Part shown: piece by piece, positions 24,216 through 33,617 of the stretch
Layout: each line of letters starts with the position of its first letter
Position numbering within the stretch: position 1 is the first letter of the stretch
Assembly: GCA_965222895.1 (NCBI GenBank)
Contig: CBDCVB010000001.1
Span: 806,001 to 870,000, forward strand
Reading direction: 5' to 3'
DNA length: 64,000 bases
Origin: Bin87 sp965222895
GTDB lineage: Bacteria; Chloroflexota; Dehalococcoidia; Lucifugimonadales; UBA3495
Notes under the pieces: generated by a model
The model's input: the letters and a program-made list of their open reading frames with translations, nothing else
Databases searched by the model: none
What the model was told of the DNA's origin: nothing
Made by a program: the position numbers and the translations under genes

Positions 24216-25343
24216 TCAGTTGTCGGCGGCCAGCGCCTCTTTGCGCGCCTTGTCCTTGAAGTGCGGGACGATGTACTTGCCAAACAGGCGCAACGATTCC
24301 ATCACTTCTTCATGGCTCACCGGCCCAACCTGGAACAGCGGCATGATTTCGTCCACACCCATCCGCTCATAGCTCTCGATATATTCGATGCAATCGTCCG
24401 GGTTGCCAATGCAGAAGCGGCCGCCGTCTTCGATCAGCGAGCGGGACGTAACCTCGTCGGCGCGGGCGGTATCAGCTTGCACGGCCCTCTGGTAGTGGAA
24501 CTGGTAATCGTCCGGCACCCTGGCCGGGTCGTAACCCTGCCACACGTATGAATCGCGGATGCGCTGCTGGACCCGATACCAGTCAATGATGGCTTCGCCG
24601 CGCTCAAACGCCCGGGAGCGGTTCTCCATGCACATGGCGACGGTGTTGCCGGCCACCCGCGGATGCACCACTTTGGTGGCTGGCTCGGGGTTCCTGATGG
24701 CATCGCGGTAAATCTTGATTAACGCCGCAGCGCGCTCCAACCCAATGCTGGTCTGCGCCAGGCAACCCAACCCCTGGCGTCCCACCTTCTCGGCGGTCGA
24801 TTCCTGGCTCACCGCCTGCCAGATAGGCGGGTGCGGCTTTTGCACCGGCTTGGGAATAACCTCTCGCGGGGGGATGTTGTAGTGCTTGCCTTCGTAGGAG
24901 AAAATCTCGTCGGTCCAGGCTCCCGGAATGATTTGCAGGTATTCCTCAACCATCTCCGACACGTCGGGCAAGTCGGCGCCGTAAGGCTGCATCTGGTAGG
25001 GGTAGCCGGAGCGACCGATGCCAAAATCGACACGCCCGCCGGAGATAACGTCCAGCGTGGCCAGGCGCGATGCGACGTTCAACGGGTGGTGCAGCGGCGC
25101 CAGCACCACCGCAATTCCCAGCCGCATATTAGTGGTGCGCTGACTCAACGCCGCCAGCGTGATGTCCGGCGCGCTGGAGTGCGACCATTCCGAGCGAAAA
25201 TGATGCTCAACAAACCAGACGCTGGTCATGCCCTGCTCTTCCGCAAAGCAAACCTGCTCGATCATCTCCTGGAACTTTCGGCTCTCGCTCTGGTCATCCT
25301 AGGGCTTGGGCACCTGAATCTGATAAAAAAGACCCAAATCCAT
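24216..25343 (-). pseudogene. LLM-class oxidoreductase with an in-frame amber codon at position 15
   Basis: A luciferase-like TIM-barrel oxidoreductase whose natural start is the ATG at 25343, behind AGGAGG. The first residues, MDLGLFYQIQVPKP, are a typical LLM start. Codon 15 is TAG (25301-25299) where relatives commonly have Trp (TGG), and the same frame then runs open for 360 codons to 24216. Residues MRLGIAVVLAPLHHPLNVASRLATLD and GRVDFGIGRSGYP fit the family. Without the stop it is 375 residues. Translation might restart at Met27 (25265), but that would lose the first beta strand and part of helix 1. It may be a recent mutation, readthrough or a base-call error. Confidence 0.8.
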
Positions 25344-25439
25344 AACGCGCGCCTCCTGCCACTGCCAGCGAAGGCAGCAATTGACCGCATTGTAGCAGAT
25401 GGAGCAGATTGACCCGCCCTCTCGACAGACACAAAAAAG

Positions 25440-25475
25440 CCCCTCTCACACCGGGAGAGGGGTTGGGGTGAGGGG
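25440..25475. repeat. REP-like palindromic repeat
   Basis: CCCCTCTCACACCGGGAGAGGGG followed by a GGGGTGAGGGG tail, between the NHL and LLM genes of the minus-strand cluster. It is flanked by AAAAAAG on the left, so on the minus strand it could also terminate. Confidence 0.8.
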
Positions 25476-25487
25476 CGTGCTATCCGA

Positions 25488-26372
25488 TTAGCTTCGGCCG
25501 TACTTGTCCACCGCCTTGTCCCCGGTTAGCGCCAGGAACACGTCGCCGTGGGCATCGCACCAGATGCCGTGGGCCGAGCGGCTGTCCCATCTGGCCAGCA
25601 CGTTACCGTTCCGGTCGTAGATGCTCACCCGCGGCGGATGCGAGCCATCCAGCGGCGGCAACTCGCTGACCACAAAATCACCCTCCGGTGTTTCGGCAAT
25701 GTCGGTGGGGCGGCAAGAGTCAGTCCACATGGTCTTGAAATTGCCCATCGTGTCGAACACCTGGATGCGGCTGTTCTCGCGGTCGCAAACGTACACCGTG
25801 TCGTCGTTGGTAACCAGCAGGCTGTGCGGCAGGTGGAATTCGTAAGGGCCGTCCTTACCCGGCTTGCCCCAGGAGAACTTCAGGTTGCCGTCGTTATCAA
25901 AGCGATGCACCCGGGCGTTGCGATAGCCGTCGGCGACAAACAGGTCTCCGCTGGGCGACGGCACCATCTCGGCCGGGTAGTTGAAGGGACCCGCCGCCCG
26001 CGGCACGAGTTCACCGGCCACCTGCGCCCCGGTGTCCGAGTGAACCATGTACCGACCCAGCATCTGAATCGGCTTGCCGTCCAGCGTGTACATTATGCAG
26101 ACCGACGTATCCCGGTCAGTCAGGTAAACGATGTCACCCTCAATGTAAAACCCGTGGGCGTAGACGAACGACCCGTTGCCCCAGCCGCTCTTGAACGAGC
26201 CATCGCTGCGGTTAAAAATGGCAACGGGTGGGTCGGCGCGATGGAACGCGTAGATGTCGCCGGCCGAATCGCTGGCCAGCGCGCTAACCGCTCCCATGGG
26301 ATGCGCGTCCGGCATCTTGGCCCAATCTGACGTAAGCGTATAAGTATGCTTTCCGGTTCCAACAGTGGTCAT
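25488..26372 (-). CDS. NHL-repeat beta-propeller protein
   Basis: A 294-residue protein built from about six NHL-type blades, visible as repeated GDIYAF, GDLFVADGYRNARVHRFDNDGN, DTVYVCDRENSRIQVFDTMGNF and GDVFLA units. There is no signal peptide, so it is probably cytoplasmic. Related propellers include peptidyl-glycine lyase-like and SMP-30-like enzymes; no metal triad can be assigned. AGGAGG precedes the ATG. It lies between the pyruvate dehydrogenase beta gene and the LLM gene on the same strand, with REP repeats on both sides, suggesting one operon. SAR202-type genomes often carry such genes next to LLM or enolase genes for catabolism of complex organics (inference). Confidence 0.85.
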   Translation of the reverse strand: MTTVGTGKHTYTLTSDWAKMPDAHPMGAVSALASDSAGDIYAFHRADPPVAIFNRSDGSFKSGWGNGSFVYAHGFYIEGDIVYLTDRDTSVCIMYTLDGKPIQMLGRYMVHSDTGAQVAGELVPRAAGPFNYPAEMVPSPSGDLFVADGYRNARVHRFDNDGNLKFSWGKPGKDGPYEFHLPHSLLVTNDDTVYVCDRENSRIQVFDTMGNFKTMWTDSCRPTDIAETPEGDFVVSELPPLDGSHPPRVSIYDRNGNVLARWDSRSAHGIWCDAHGDVFLALTGDKAVDKYGRS

Positions 26373-26392
26373 GGTTTTGCCTCCTGATATAT

Positions 26393-26429
26393 CCCCTCTC
26401 CCTTGATGGGAGAGGGCTAGGGTGAGGGT
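26393..26429. repeat. REP-like palindromic repeat
   Basis: CCCCTCTCCC-TTGAT-GGGAGAGGG followed by GGGTGAGGG, in the gap before the NHL gene. Confidence 0.8.
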
Positions 26430-26466
26430 GAAATCGCTAGCCCTTTCGACCTCTGGTGAGGGACGC

Positions 26467-27522
26467 TTAACCCATCAAATTGCGTACAACATTGATGACG
26501 CGCTGAGCGTTGGGCAGATATGCCTGCTCCAGCGGGCGGCTGTAGGGCACCGGCGTGTGCGGCGGCGTAACGCGCGACGGCGGGGCGTCCAGGTAGTCAA
26601 ACACTTCCTCGGCGGCGCGGGCGCAGATGTCTGACGAAATGCTGCACACCGGCGTATCCTCGTCCACCACCACCAGCCGGTGGGTGCGTCGCACCGAGTC
26701 CAGTATGTGGTCGTAATCGATGGGTGAAACGCTCAGCAGGTCGATCACTTCGGAGTTGATGCCCTCTTTCGCCAGTTCCTCGGCGGCTTCAACGGCTACC
26801 CAGGTCATCTTGCTGATACCCACCAGCGTAATGTCGGTGCCGGGCCGAACGGTGCGAGCCTTGCCCAGCGGGATGGCGTACATCTCCTCGGGCACCGGGC
26901 AGGTATCGCCGTACAGACCCTTGTGCTCGAAGAAGATTACCGGGTCGTCATCGCGGATGGCCGAAATCAGCAGGCCCTTGGCAGTGTAAGCGTCTGACGG
27001 ACAAACCCCTTTCAGGCCGGGGATGTGGGCGAACAACGAGTAGAACGACTCGGAGTGCTGGGCTGCGCTGCCGAAACCGGCCCCGATGCGGGTCAGCATG
27101 GTAAACGGCACCTTGACCTGTCCGCCGAACATATAGCGCATCTTAGCGGCGTTGTTCAGCAGCTGATCCATGCAGACCCCGATGAAGTCCACGAACATCA
27201 ACTCGGCCACCGCACGCATCCCCGTGGATGCTGCGCCAATCGCCGTGCCCACGAAGGCGGCTTCCGACAGCGGGGTGTCGAGGACACGCTCGTTGCCAAA
27301 CTCCTGGATCAACCCACGGGTGGTGCGGAAAGCGCCGCCCCAGGCATCAACGATGCCCAGATGCTCACGCCCGGCGCCACCGGCAATCTCTTCGCCCATG
27401 ATGATGACGGTCTCATCGCGACGCATCTCCTGAATCAGCGCCTCGTTGATGGCCTCGCGGGTCTGAATCACCCGCGTCTCGCCCGGTGGCGGCAACATGG
27501 GAACATCGGTAATAGTAGTCAT
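26467..27522 (-). CDS. 2-oxoacid dehydrogenase E1 component, beta subunit
   Basis: Thiamine-diphosphate E1 beta subunit (pyruvate or acetoin dehydrogenase), 351 residues. Supporting segments are REAINEALIQEMRRDETVIIMGEEIAGG at the start, DTPLSEAAFVGTAIGAASTGMRAVAELMFVDF, and the C-terminal transketolase domain with EVIDLLSVSPIDYDHILDSVRRTHRLVVVDED. The ATG at 27522 has GGGAGG 9 bp upstream; a GTG at 27528 is in frame but closer. The alpha subunit is encoded 0.5 kb upstream, separated by a small gene and a protease remnant. No E2 or E3 gene is in the window. Confidence 0.93.
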   Translation of the reverse strand: MTTITDVPMLPPPGETRVIQTREAINEALIQEMRRDETVIIMGEEIAGGAGREHLGIVDAWGGAFRTTRGLIQEFGNERVLDTPLSEAAFVGTAIGAASTGMRAVAELMFVDFIGVCMDQLLNNAAKMRYMFGGQVKVPFTMLTRIGAGFGSAAQHSESFYSLFAHIPGLKGVCPSDAYTAKGLLISAIRDDDPVIFFEHKGLYGDTCPVPEEMYAIPLGKARTVRPGTDITLVGISKMTWVAVEAAEELAKEGINSEVIDLLSVSPIDYDHILDSVRRTHRLVVVDEDTPVCSISSDICARAAEEVFDYLDAPPSRVTPPHTPVPYSRPLEQAYLPNAQRVINVVRNLMG

Positions 27523-27527
27523 AAACA

Positions 27528-27692
27528 CTAACCTCCCAAAGGGGTGATAGTTACTGCGCCAGCAGCAACGGGGTCAATGGCAATGCGATTATTCCAGAGC
27601 AGGGCCATACCTAGCAGGGGCTCGGCGTCCAGTTGAAGTACCTGTACGTTGCGTCGCTGTCCTTGCCAGATGACCGTGGCTTCGCCGGTGTG
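27528..27692 (-). pseudogene. C-terminal remnant of a clan AA aspartic protease
   Basis: After an in-frame stop (27693-27695) an open stretch of 54 codons reads GEATVIWQGQRRNVQVLQLD and then EPLLGMALLWNNRIAIDPV, which is the C-terminal half of retropepsin-like clan AA proteases that often follow a small gene such as the one at 27712. The N-terminal half with the catalytic DTG is gone. The stop codon overlaps the E1 beta start. It is too short to be functional. Confidence 0.7.
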
Positions 27693-27711
27693 TTAGTGAC
27701 ATATCCGCTGG

Positions 27712-28002
27712 TCACAGTTTCGGTTCCTCGTGCCAACCAAAAAAATAGGCGGCGGAATATCCTACCCGCAAACCGAAGCCAAACGCAGCTGGCATCCTTT
27801 TTTTCAACCTGAGGCTGGCTGCAGCGGATTTTTCATCAATCTCGTATTCTCCGCTATTGACATCTATGATGACGAATTTGCCAATGTCGGCCTCGGTTAA
27901 TGTTGGCCGGATTTTCTCCCAGTAAAGAGTTTTGGCGAAGGTGGCCTGTTCTTTCGGGCCAAGTTTAGGCTGCGCCACTCTGCTTTCCCCCCGTCGTTGC
28001 AC
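27712..28002 (-). CDS. Small conserved protein usually paired with a clan AA protease
   Basis: About 90-96 residues, containing GKFVIIDVNSGEYEIDEKSA and LRVGYSAAYFFGW, a pattern I recognise from small genes that sit just upstream of clan AA aspartic proteases in Cyanobacteria and Chloroflexota, perhaps as toxin-antitoxin-like pairs. Here the protease partner survives only as a fragment. The start may be GTG at 28002 or, better placed behind GGGGGA, the GTG near 27981. The pair separates pdhA from pdhB, so it was inserted into the operon. Confidence 0.6.
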   Translation of the reverse strand: MQRRGESRVAQPKLGPKEQATFAKTLYWEKIRPTLTEADIGKFVIIDVNSGEYEIDEKSAAASLRLKKRMPAAFGFGLRVGYSAAYFFGWHEEPKL

Positions 28003-28025
28003 CGGCTCTGGAATGCGCCCCGGCG

Positions 28026-29036
28026 CTACACCGTCATATTAGCGCCGCGCCGCATCATCTCCACCGGATACTCCCCGTACACGTCCTCGTATATCTCGTG
28101 GGGTTCGGGCAACGGGCTGGCGTCAGCGAAGGCCACCGCATCTTCCATGAGCTGCAGTGCCTCGGCATCCATCTGATCGAGTTCCTCCGCGGTGATGTCG
28201 TTGCCCTGGGCGACCATGTGGTTGCGGAACGTGAGCAGAGGGTCGCGGGCGCGCCAGTGGTCTTCTTCCTCCTTGGTGCGGTAGGTAAGCGGATTGTCAA
28301 AGACCGTGTGGCCGTAGTAGCGATAGGTGCGGGCTTCCAGCAGCGCCGGTCCGTTGCCGGCGCGGGCACGGGCCACCGCTTCGCCAGCCGCTTCGTACAC
28401 TGCCAGCACATCCATCCCGTCGACCAGAATGCCGGGCATATCGTAGGCAACGGCGCGGTCGGAAACGTTGGCAACCGACAGCCCGTACTCCACCGGAGTC
28501 GACTCGGCGTATCCGTTGTTCTCGCAGCAGAAAACCACCGGCAGCTTCCACACCGATGCCAGGTTCATGCACTCGTGCAGCACGCCCTGGTTGGCGCCCC
28601 CGTCGCCGAAGAATGCCACCGCCACGCGCCCCAGCTTGCGAATCTTGGACGTGAGCGCAGCGCCCACCGCCAGCGGTACGCTGCCGGCCACAATTCCATT
28701 GGTGCCCAGCATCCCCTTGCTCATATCGGCAATGTGCATGGAGCCGCCCTTGCCCTTGTTGGGGCCATCGATGCGGCCGAACAACTCGGCCATCATCAGC
28801 TTGGGATCCACACCCTTGGCGATGCAGTGGCCGTGGCCGCGGTGGGTGCTGCCGATGTAGTCATCGTCGGACAGGTGGGCGCAAACTCCGGTGGGCACCG
28901 CTTCCTGTCCCACCGATGAGTGAACCGAAGATGACATACCGCGTTGGCCGGTTTCGGGCACGCCGCGCTCTTCAAAATGCCGGATGGTGGTCATGGTGCG
29001 ATAAAGTCGCAGCAGGGTGTCGCGGTCCAGTTCCAT
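28026..29036 (-). CDS. 2-oxoacid dehydrogenase E1 component, alpha subunit
   Basis: Thiamine-diphosphate E1 alpha subunit, 336 residues. The TPP signature runs from GDGGANQG to VFCCENN. The substrate channel STHRGHGHCIAKG and the GMSSSVHSSVGQEAVP N-terminal part are typical. The phosphorylation-loop region reads YRYYGHTVFDN. It pairs with the beta subunit at 26467; acetoin or pyruvate is the likely substrate. An AGGAGC ribosome site precedes the ATG. A hairpin with a T-run on this strand, 70 bp upstream at 29101-29124, could attenuate transcription. Confidence 0.93.
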   Translation of the reverse strand: MELDRDTLLRLYRTMTTIRHFEERGVPETGQRGMSSSVHSSVGQEAVPTGVCAHLSDDDYIGSTHRGHGHCIAKGVDPKLMMAELFGRIDGPNKGKGGSMHIADMSKGMLGTNGIVAGSVPLAVGAALTSKIRKLGRVAVAFFGDGGANQGVLHECMNLASVWKLPVVFCCENNGYAESTPVEYGLSVANVSDRAVAYDMPGILVDGMDVLAVYEAAGEAVARARAGNGPALLEARTYRYYGHTVFDNPLTYRTKEEEDHWRARDPLLTFRNHMVAQGNDITAEELDQMDAEALQLMEDAVAFADASPLPEPHEIYEDVYGEYPVEMMRRGANMTV

Positions 29037-29100
29037 AGCAACACGCTCCTTTGTGTAATGCTGAGCTAATCAGCGATGCTGAAACAAACGATGCTAAAAC

Positions 29101-29124
29101 AAAAACCGGCGCAAACATCGCCGG
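29101..29124 (-). terminator. Hairpin with T-run upstream of E1 alpha (possible attenuator)
   Basis: On the minus strand GCCGGCG-n7-CGCCGG is followed by TTTTTG. It lies in the leader of E1 alpha rather than after a gene; no minus-strand gene lies immediately upstream. Confidence 0.45.
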
Positions 29125-29221
29125 CTTCACACCTGGCCCAATAGTAGCACGGGCCGGGGCAGTGTCAAGGTTGGGTTGCCGGGCGGTGATGGGAGTGGTA
29201 CACATTACGTTGGGACAGGTG

Positions 29222-31990
29222 ATGACTACCAGAGAGCATGAACAAACCCTGAATGTCTGGTTGGCCGGGCTGCTGCGGGAACGCGGATTGAACGCCCGTC
29301 CGGAGGTGACGCACTCCGGCATCGGGCGCATCGACGTAGAGGTACGTATCGGGCCGGCGATTATCGCCGTCGAAGCCGAGCACGGGCAGACTGCCGCCAA
29401 ACGCAACGAGGCAATTGGCGATGCCGACCGCCGCTTGCAACAAAAACTGGCCCATTGCGCGGTGGCGGTCTGTTACCCCGACGACACCGACCAGGAATCG
29501 CTGCCGGACGCCCAATATGTCTGGACGGTGCGCGACGGAATCAGCGATGGGGTCAACTGGACGACCGGCAATCTGGAGCAGCTGGTATCGGTAATCCGAC
29601 TCACGCCGGCCCAACTCGGCAATCCTGACTACGCCGCCGCTGCCCTGTCCAGCAGCCTGGATGAGGCGGTACGCCGCCTCAGCGACACGCAAAAACGGCT
29701 GCTGGCCCAAACCCTCGACCTGCCCGCCGCCAAAGGCTCTGGCGCCAAAGGCTCTGGCAAAGGAAGTCAATGGAATCAGGCGACCAAGCGCGCCCTGCTG
29801 GTGCTGGCAACCGCCGTTATGTTTCACTCCCGGCTGGACAGCCACTTGCGGGATATGCGCCCGGAGCTGGACAGCAGAAGTACGCCACCCAAGCCGTTTA
29901 CCGGCGACTGGCCCCCACTGATGGCGCAGCGCTGCGCAGAATCGGATGACCCGGTGGGGGCGTTTCAGGACGCCTGGCATCTGATTCTGGCGCTGGACTA
30001 CAAGCCAATCTTTGAAACCGGGCGGGCCGCGCTGGGTTCCTGTCCCCAGGACTCCGCTTTTACCGACGCCGTTCGGGAGACGGCACAGGCGGCTTTGGCG
30101 GTGGCGCGCAACATCGCCGGCCTGCGCCACGACCTGCTGGGGCGTATCTTTCATACCGTGCTGGATACCGCCCGCTATGACGGCTCTTTTTATACTACGA
30201 CGCCGGCCGCTACCCTGCTGGCGGCCCTGGCAATCCGGGAAGATACCTGCGACTGGCAGGACCCGGACGCCATCGCGCGGCTGCGAATTACCGACCCTGC
30301 CTGCGGCACCGGCACGCTGCTGATGGCCGCCGCCGAACGTATCCGCGATTTAGCCCCCCAATCGGATGTTGATGAAACCGTCGCCAGCGCCCTTATTGAG
30401 CAGGTGTTCACCGGCTACGACGTGAACCTGACCGCTACCCACATGGCGGCCACCACCCTGGGCCTGTTGTCGCCAACCACGCAGTTCCGCAATATGAAAA
30501 TTGGCCGCACCTTCCTCGGCGTGGATCACGCCGGCGACGCTTATCTCGGCTCGCTGGAGTTTCTCGACCGCCAGCCCATGCTGATGCCCTGGCCCAACGC
30601 GGCGCAAGCGGTTGCACAGGTCGATACCGGCGAACGAATGGTCGGCGAACCCGCCGACCTCGTAATTATGAACCCGCCCTTTACCCGCGACAGCCTGCGC
30701 CATGACCAGTTTGACGCCGCCACCGAGCGCAAAATCAAGGCGCGCGAAAAGGCCCTGTTCACCAACAAGCCGGTGCATCTATCCAGCAATGGCAACGCAT
30801 TTATGGTGCTGGCAGAATACATCAGCAAGGCCGGTTCGGGGGCAGTCGCCGCAATACTGCCCATGGTTACGGCCACTAATGCGTCAGCGCTGGACATCCG
30901 CAAGTATCTGGCAGCGCACTTTCATATTGAAACAATCGTAACCTCGCACGACCCGGAGCGCATCTACTTTTCCGAAAATACCAGCATCGGAGAAATGCTG
31001 CTGGTGTGTCGCCGCTGGCCGGATGGCAAAGGGCCGAAGCCGGCAACGCGGATAGTCAATCTGGCGCGCAATCCGGCTACGCCGGCCGACGCAATCAGCG
31101 TGGCCTGGGCCATTTCCAACAATACTGTGGGCAGTCAGGGATATGGCACGGCGCAACAGTGGCCGGAGTCCAGAATCGCCAGCGGCGATTGGGGCTCGGT
31201 GCAGTTTCTTTCTCCGTACCTATGCCACGAATTCGCAAAAATCATCTCGCTCTAGCGAGATGATTTTTGCGAATTCGTCCCGCTGAGCCAAATTGCCGAT
31301 ATTGGGCCGGATGGACGAGGTATCAGAGGCAATTTTAACAAATCTATTCTGCCGGGGTCTGGTGGGATGGTTGCCTTGTGGGACCACAAGACTGACGTTA
31401 CGCAGTCGATGGCGGCAACGGCCGATAGCAATATTGTCGCCAAGCCGGGAAAGGAGAGCGCAGCGCAAAGGCTTTGGGGGCAACGGGGCCGTATGCTGTT
31501 GCCAACACGTGTACGTCTTAATACTGTAAGGACGCTTAGCGTTAGACTTGAGACGCCGGCAATAGGTTCGGCTTGGGTGCCTTGCAAACCTAACTCGCCA
31601 AGTATTGACACTGAAATTGTAGAAAAGGCATTGTGCATTTATCTGAACTCATCCGTCGGTATCTTGGCGATGTTGGGCAACCGTTCGAACCGAACGCCAG
31701 CCTATCCGCAATTTTCGATGGACGATATGCACAAATTTATGGTGCCAGACTTTGCCGCCATCGGCGATGATGCAGTTGCACAGCTGGCCGCCGCCTACGA
31801 CGACTACGCCGAGGACGTACTACTGCCACTGCCACAGATGAACGCCGACCCTATCCGCCGCGCCCTGGACATCGCCGTAGCCGCGGCGCTGGGTCTGGAC
31901 GCCGAGCTGATAGCCACCATCCGCCGCAACCTGGCAATGGAACCGTCGGTCACGGGAAAGCGTTATTCAGGGGCCAGGCCGGCGGCGTAG
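29222..31990 (+). pseudogene. N6-adenine DNA methyltransferase gene interrupted by a palindrome with a TAG
   Basis: Type I/IIG-like N6-adenine methyltransferase. The SAM motif DPACGTGTLLMAA is near residue 360 and the catalytic NPPF (VIMNPPFTRDS) near 483. The first 677 codons (29222-31255) end in TAG inside a perfect 25-bp-arm palindrome (31227-31278). The same frame resumes as EFVPLSQIADIGPDG and continues to 31990, with a target-recognition-like C-terminus. Removing 42 bp restores CHEFVPLSQ without a shift, giving about 908 residues. The N-terminal part has a nuclease-like VAVEAEHG stretch. The start at 29222 has only a weak ribosome site. It may be inactive, or made as a truncated enzyme; see findings. 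Confidence 0.85.
31227..31278. repeat. Perfect 25-bp-arm palindrome inside the methyltransferase gene
   Basis: The left arm 31227-31251 and right arm 31254-31278 are perfect complements with a 2-bp centre (CT). The inner 42 bp look inserted, because both edges carry GAATTC (31229 and 31271). The palindrome adds AKIISL and a stop codon. Confidence 0.95.
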
Positions 31991-32070
31991 GCGGGGGTAT
32001 TGCCAGCACATAAATATGCTATTATTTGGGCACCATTCGACACAGTAAACCAGCGAAATTTGGAGCCAGT

Positions 32071-32451
32071 ATGGCTGCGCACGATGTACAGAGCAGGCCC
32101 AACGCGAACGGCGTTTCGACGGTGGCAGAACCGACGCCGCCACCGCGTAAGGATGCCGGATGGTTCGTAGAGTTTTCCGATGTCCTTTCTGACCTGTCCG
32201 TTACCATGAACCAGGCCTTCCTTATCATCGGCGTCATCACCATTACCGCCACCGCGGTAGCCTACTGGGGCGCCTATACCGAACATTACTACATCGCCGT
32301 CGGCGCGATGGCGGTTTTCGGATTGTCGATGCTAGCCTGGACAATCGCTACTCTCCGTATGCTGTGGGTGGTTATATCAGGCTCCTATAGATGGTGGGCC
32401 AATCGGCGCAGCGGTTCGCCTGGCGAATTCACAGATAACGGACCAGGATAG
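32071..32451 (+). CDS. Small membrane protein with two transmembrane segments
   Basis: A 126-residue protein of no recognised family. Two hydrophobic segments (about 47-69 and 73-97) follow a polar Pro-rich N-terminus and precede a basic cytoplasmic tail. GGAG lies 7 bp before the ATG at 32071. An AT-rich TATGCTATTATTT stretch at 32016 could be its promoter. The 3' end overlaps the convergent gene at 32429 by 23 bp. Confidence 0.6.
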   Translation: MAAHDVQSRPNANGVSTVAEPTPPPRKDAGWFVEFSDVLSDLSVTMNQAFLIIGVITITATAVAYWGAYTEHYYIAVGAMAVFGLSMLAWTIATLRMLWVVISGSYRWWANRRSGSPGEFTDNGPG

Positions 32452-32665
32452 ATACAAACCAAATCACGATGGCGACCGGTAAGCCTATTGTGAAAGCTAC
32501 ATTGATATACTTGGCAATCTCCCGGGGGGTAAGGTCATCGTTCAATCCTCCCCGCACAATGGACACTAACCGCGGCAATAGCAGCGTGGCGGCAACCAAT
32601 AAACTAATCTCAATCCCCAGGGAGATGGGCAGCAGCTCGATCAGGTCCAATAGCATTTCTGGCAT
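32429..32665 (-). CDS. Small membrane protein with two transmembrane segments
   Basis: A 78-residue hypothetical protein. Two hydrophobic segments (about 8-28 and 52-76) frame a LTPREIAKYI motif. No clear ribosome site precedes the ATG at 32665, which lies before the stop codon of the SAM hydrolase gene (overlap is absent, gap 7 bp), so it may be translated from that transcript. Function unknown. Confidence 0.5.
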   Translation of the reverse strand: MPEMLLDLIELLPISLGIEISLLVAATLLLPRLVSIVRGGLNDDLTPREIAKYINVAFTIGLPVAIVIWFVSILVRYL

Positions 32666-32672
32666 TACTTTA

Positions 32673-33566
32673 CTATTCACCGCCCGCGCACTGTAGCGTA
32701 TCAATGCCCCCGCTGGATGGAGTGGCCCTTGCCATCACCCCCGCCCCCGCCCCAACCCCCAGCATCTCTGCCGCGCTCCCATCTACCATAATTATCTCAA
32801 GCCGGCCGTGGCTGCCCACCAACGCGCGCAGCCCGACGCCCGCAGGGTCATGGAAGGTTCGAGATAACCCGGCGATAGTGTGCCCGGCGATGGTGATAAA
32901 CACGGCAGGATCGCCAACCACAGCGCCCAAGTCGGCCAAAATGCCGGCCGTAATATCGGTAATCAGGTTGCCGAAAGCATCGGCGTACACCACTTCACCC
33001 GAGACCACGTTGCCCTCCACCCTGGGAATCGGCAACCCCAGCGCGGCGACTCTGTTCACCGGCTCTCCCAACTCTACCGGAGGCACACCCCGCGATAGAT
33101 GCGCCGCCACCGGAGCAAAAACGTCGCGACCGTGAAACGTGGCGCTCACCGGGTGCTTCCAGTAGGAGGGGTTGGTGAGTCGCCAGGCGCGACAACCGTC
33201 GGGCACGGGGCCGGATCCAGCGTGGGCAGCATCCCCAAACCCGGCATCGTACTGCCGACACACCAGCGTCAGCAGACCATTATCGGGAGCCAGGAACCGC
33301 GCGTCGGGTGTCTCCAGCAGAATGGCATCCCGCGCCGTGCCCACGCCCGGATCTACCACCGCTACAAAGATGCTGCCGTCGGGGAAGTGGCGGAACGAAT
33401 CAGCGAGGACAACCGCGCCGTGCCGAATGTCCTGCGCGCCAATGCCGTGGGTAAGAGCAATGACGGCGACGTCTGGATTGATGCCGAGGATCGTGCCTCG
33501 CATCATGCCGACGTATGCGTCGGTCAGGCCGAAATCGGTGGCCAGCACGATGGGTGGAGCGGCCAT
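32673..33566 (-). CDS. SAM hydroxide adenosyltransferase (S-adenosylmethionine hydrolase)
   Basis: DUF62 family enzyme, 297 residues, that hydrolyses S-adenosylmethionine to adenosine and methionine, with an activated water held by Asp-Arg-His. LATDFGLTDAYVG, VDPGVGTAR, LAPDNGLL, FHGRDVFAP and DAFGNLITDI are the conserved blocks, in order. The ATG at 33566 follows GGTGAG; a GTG 12 bp upstream is in frame. It lies between secG and a small membrane protein on the same strand. The family is common in archaea and thermophilic or free-living bacteria and is related to SAM fluorinase. Confidence 0.92.
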   Translation of the reverse strand: MAAPPIVLATDFGLTDAYVGMMRGTILGINPDVAVIALTHGIGAQDIRHGAVVLADSFRHFPDGSIFVAVVDPGVGTARDAILLETPDARFLAPDNGLLTLVCRQYDAGFGDAAHAGSGPVPDGCRAWRLTNPSYWKHPVSATFHGRDVFAPVAAHLSRGVPPVELGEPVNRVAALGLPIPRVEGNVVSGEVVYADAFGNLITDITAGILADLGAVVGDPAVFITIAGHTIAGLSRTFHDPAGVGLRALVGSHGRLEIIMVDGSAAEMLGVGAGAGVMARATPSSGGIDTLQCAGGE

Positions 33567-33617
33567 CTCACCGACCACCGTGGCAGCGGGTGTGTCGTTG
33601 GCCGGCGCGGGCCAATG

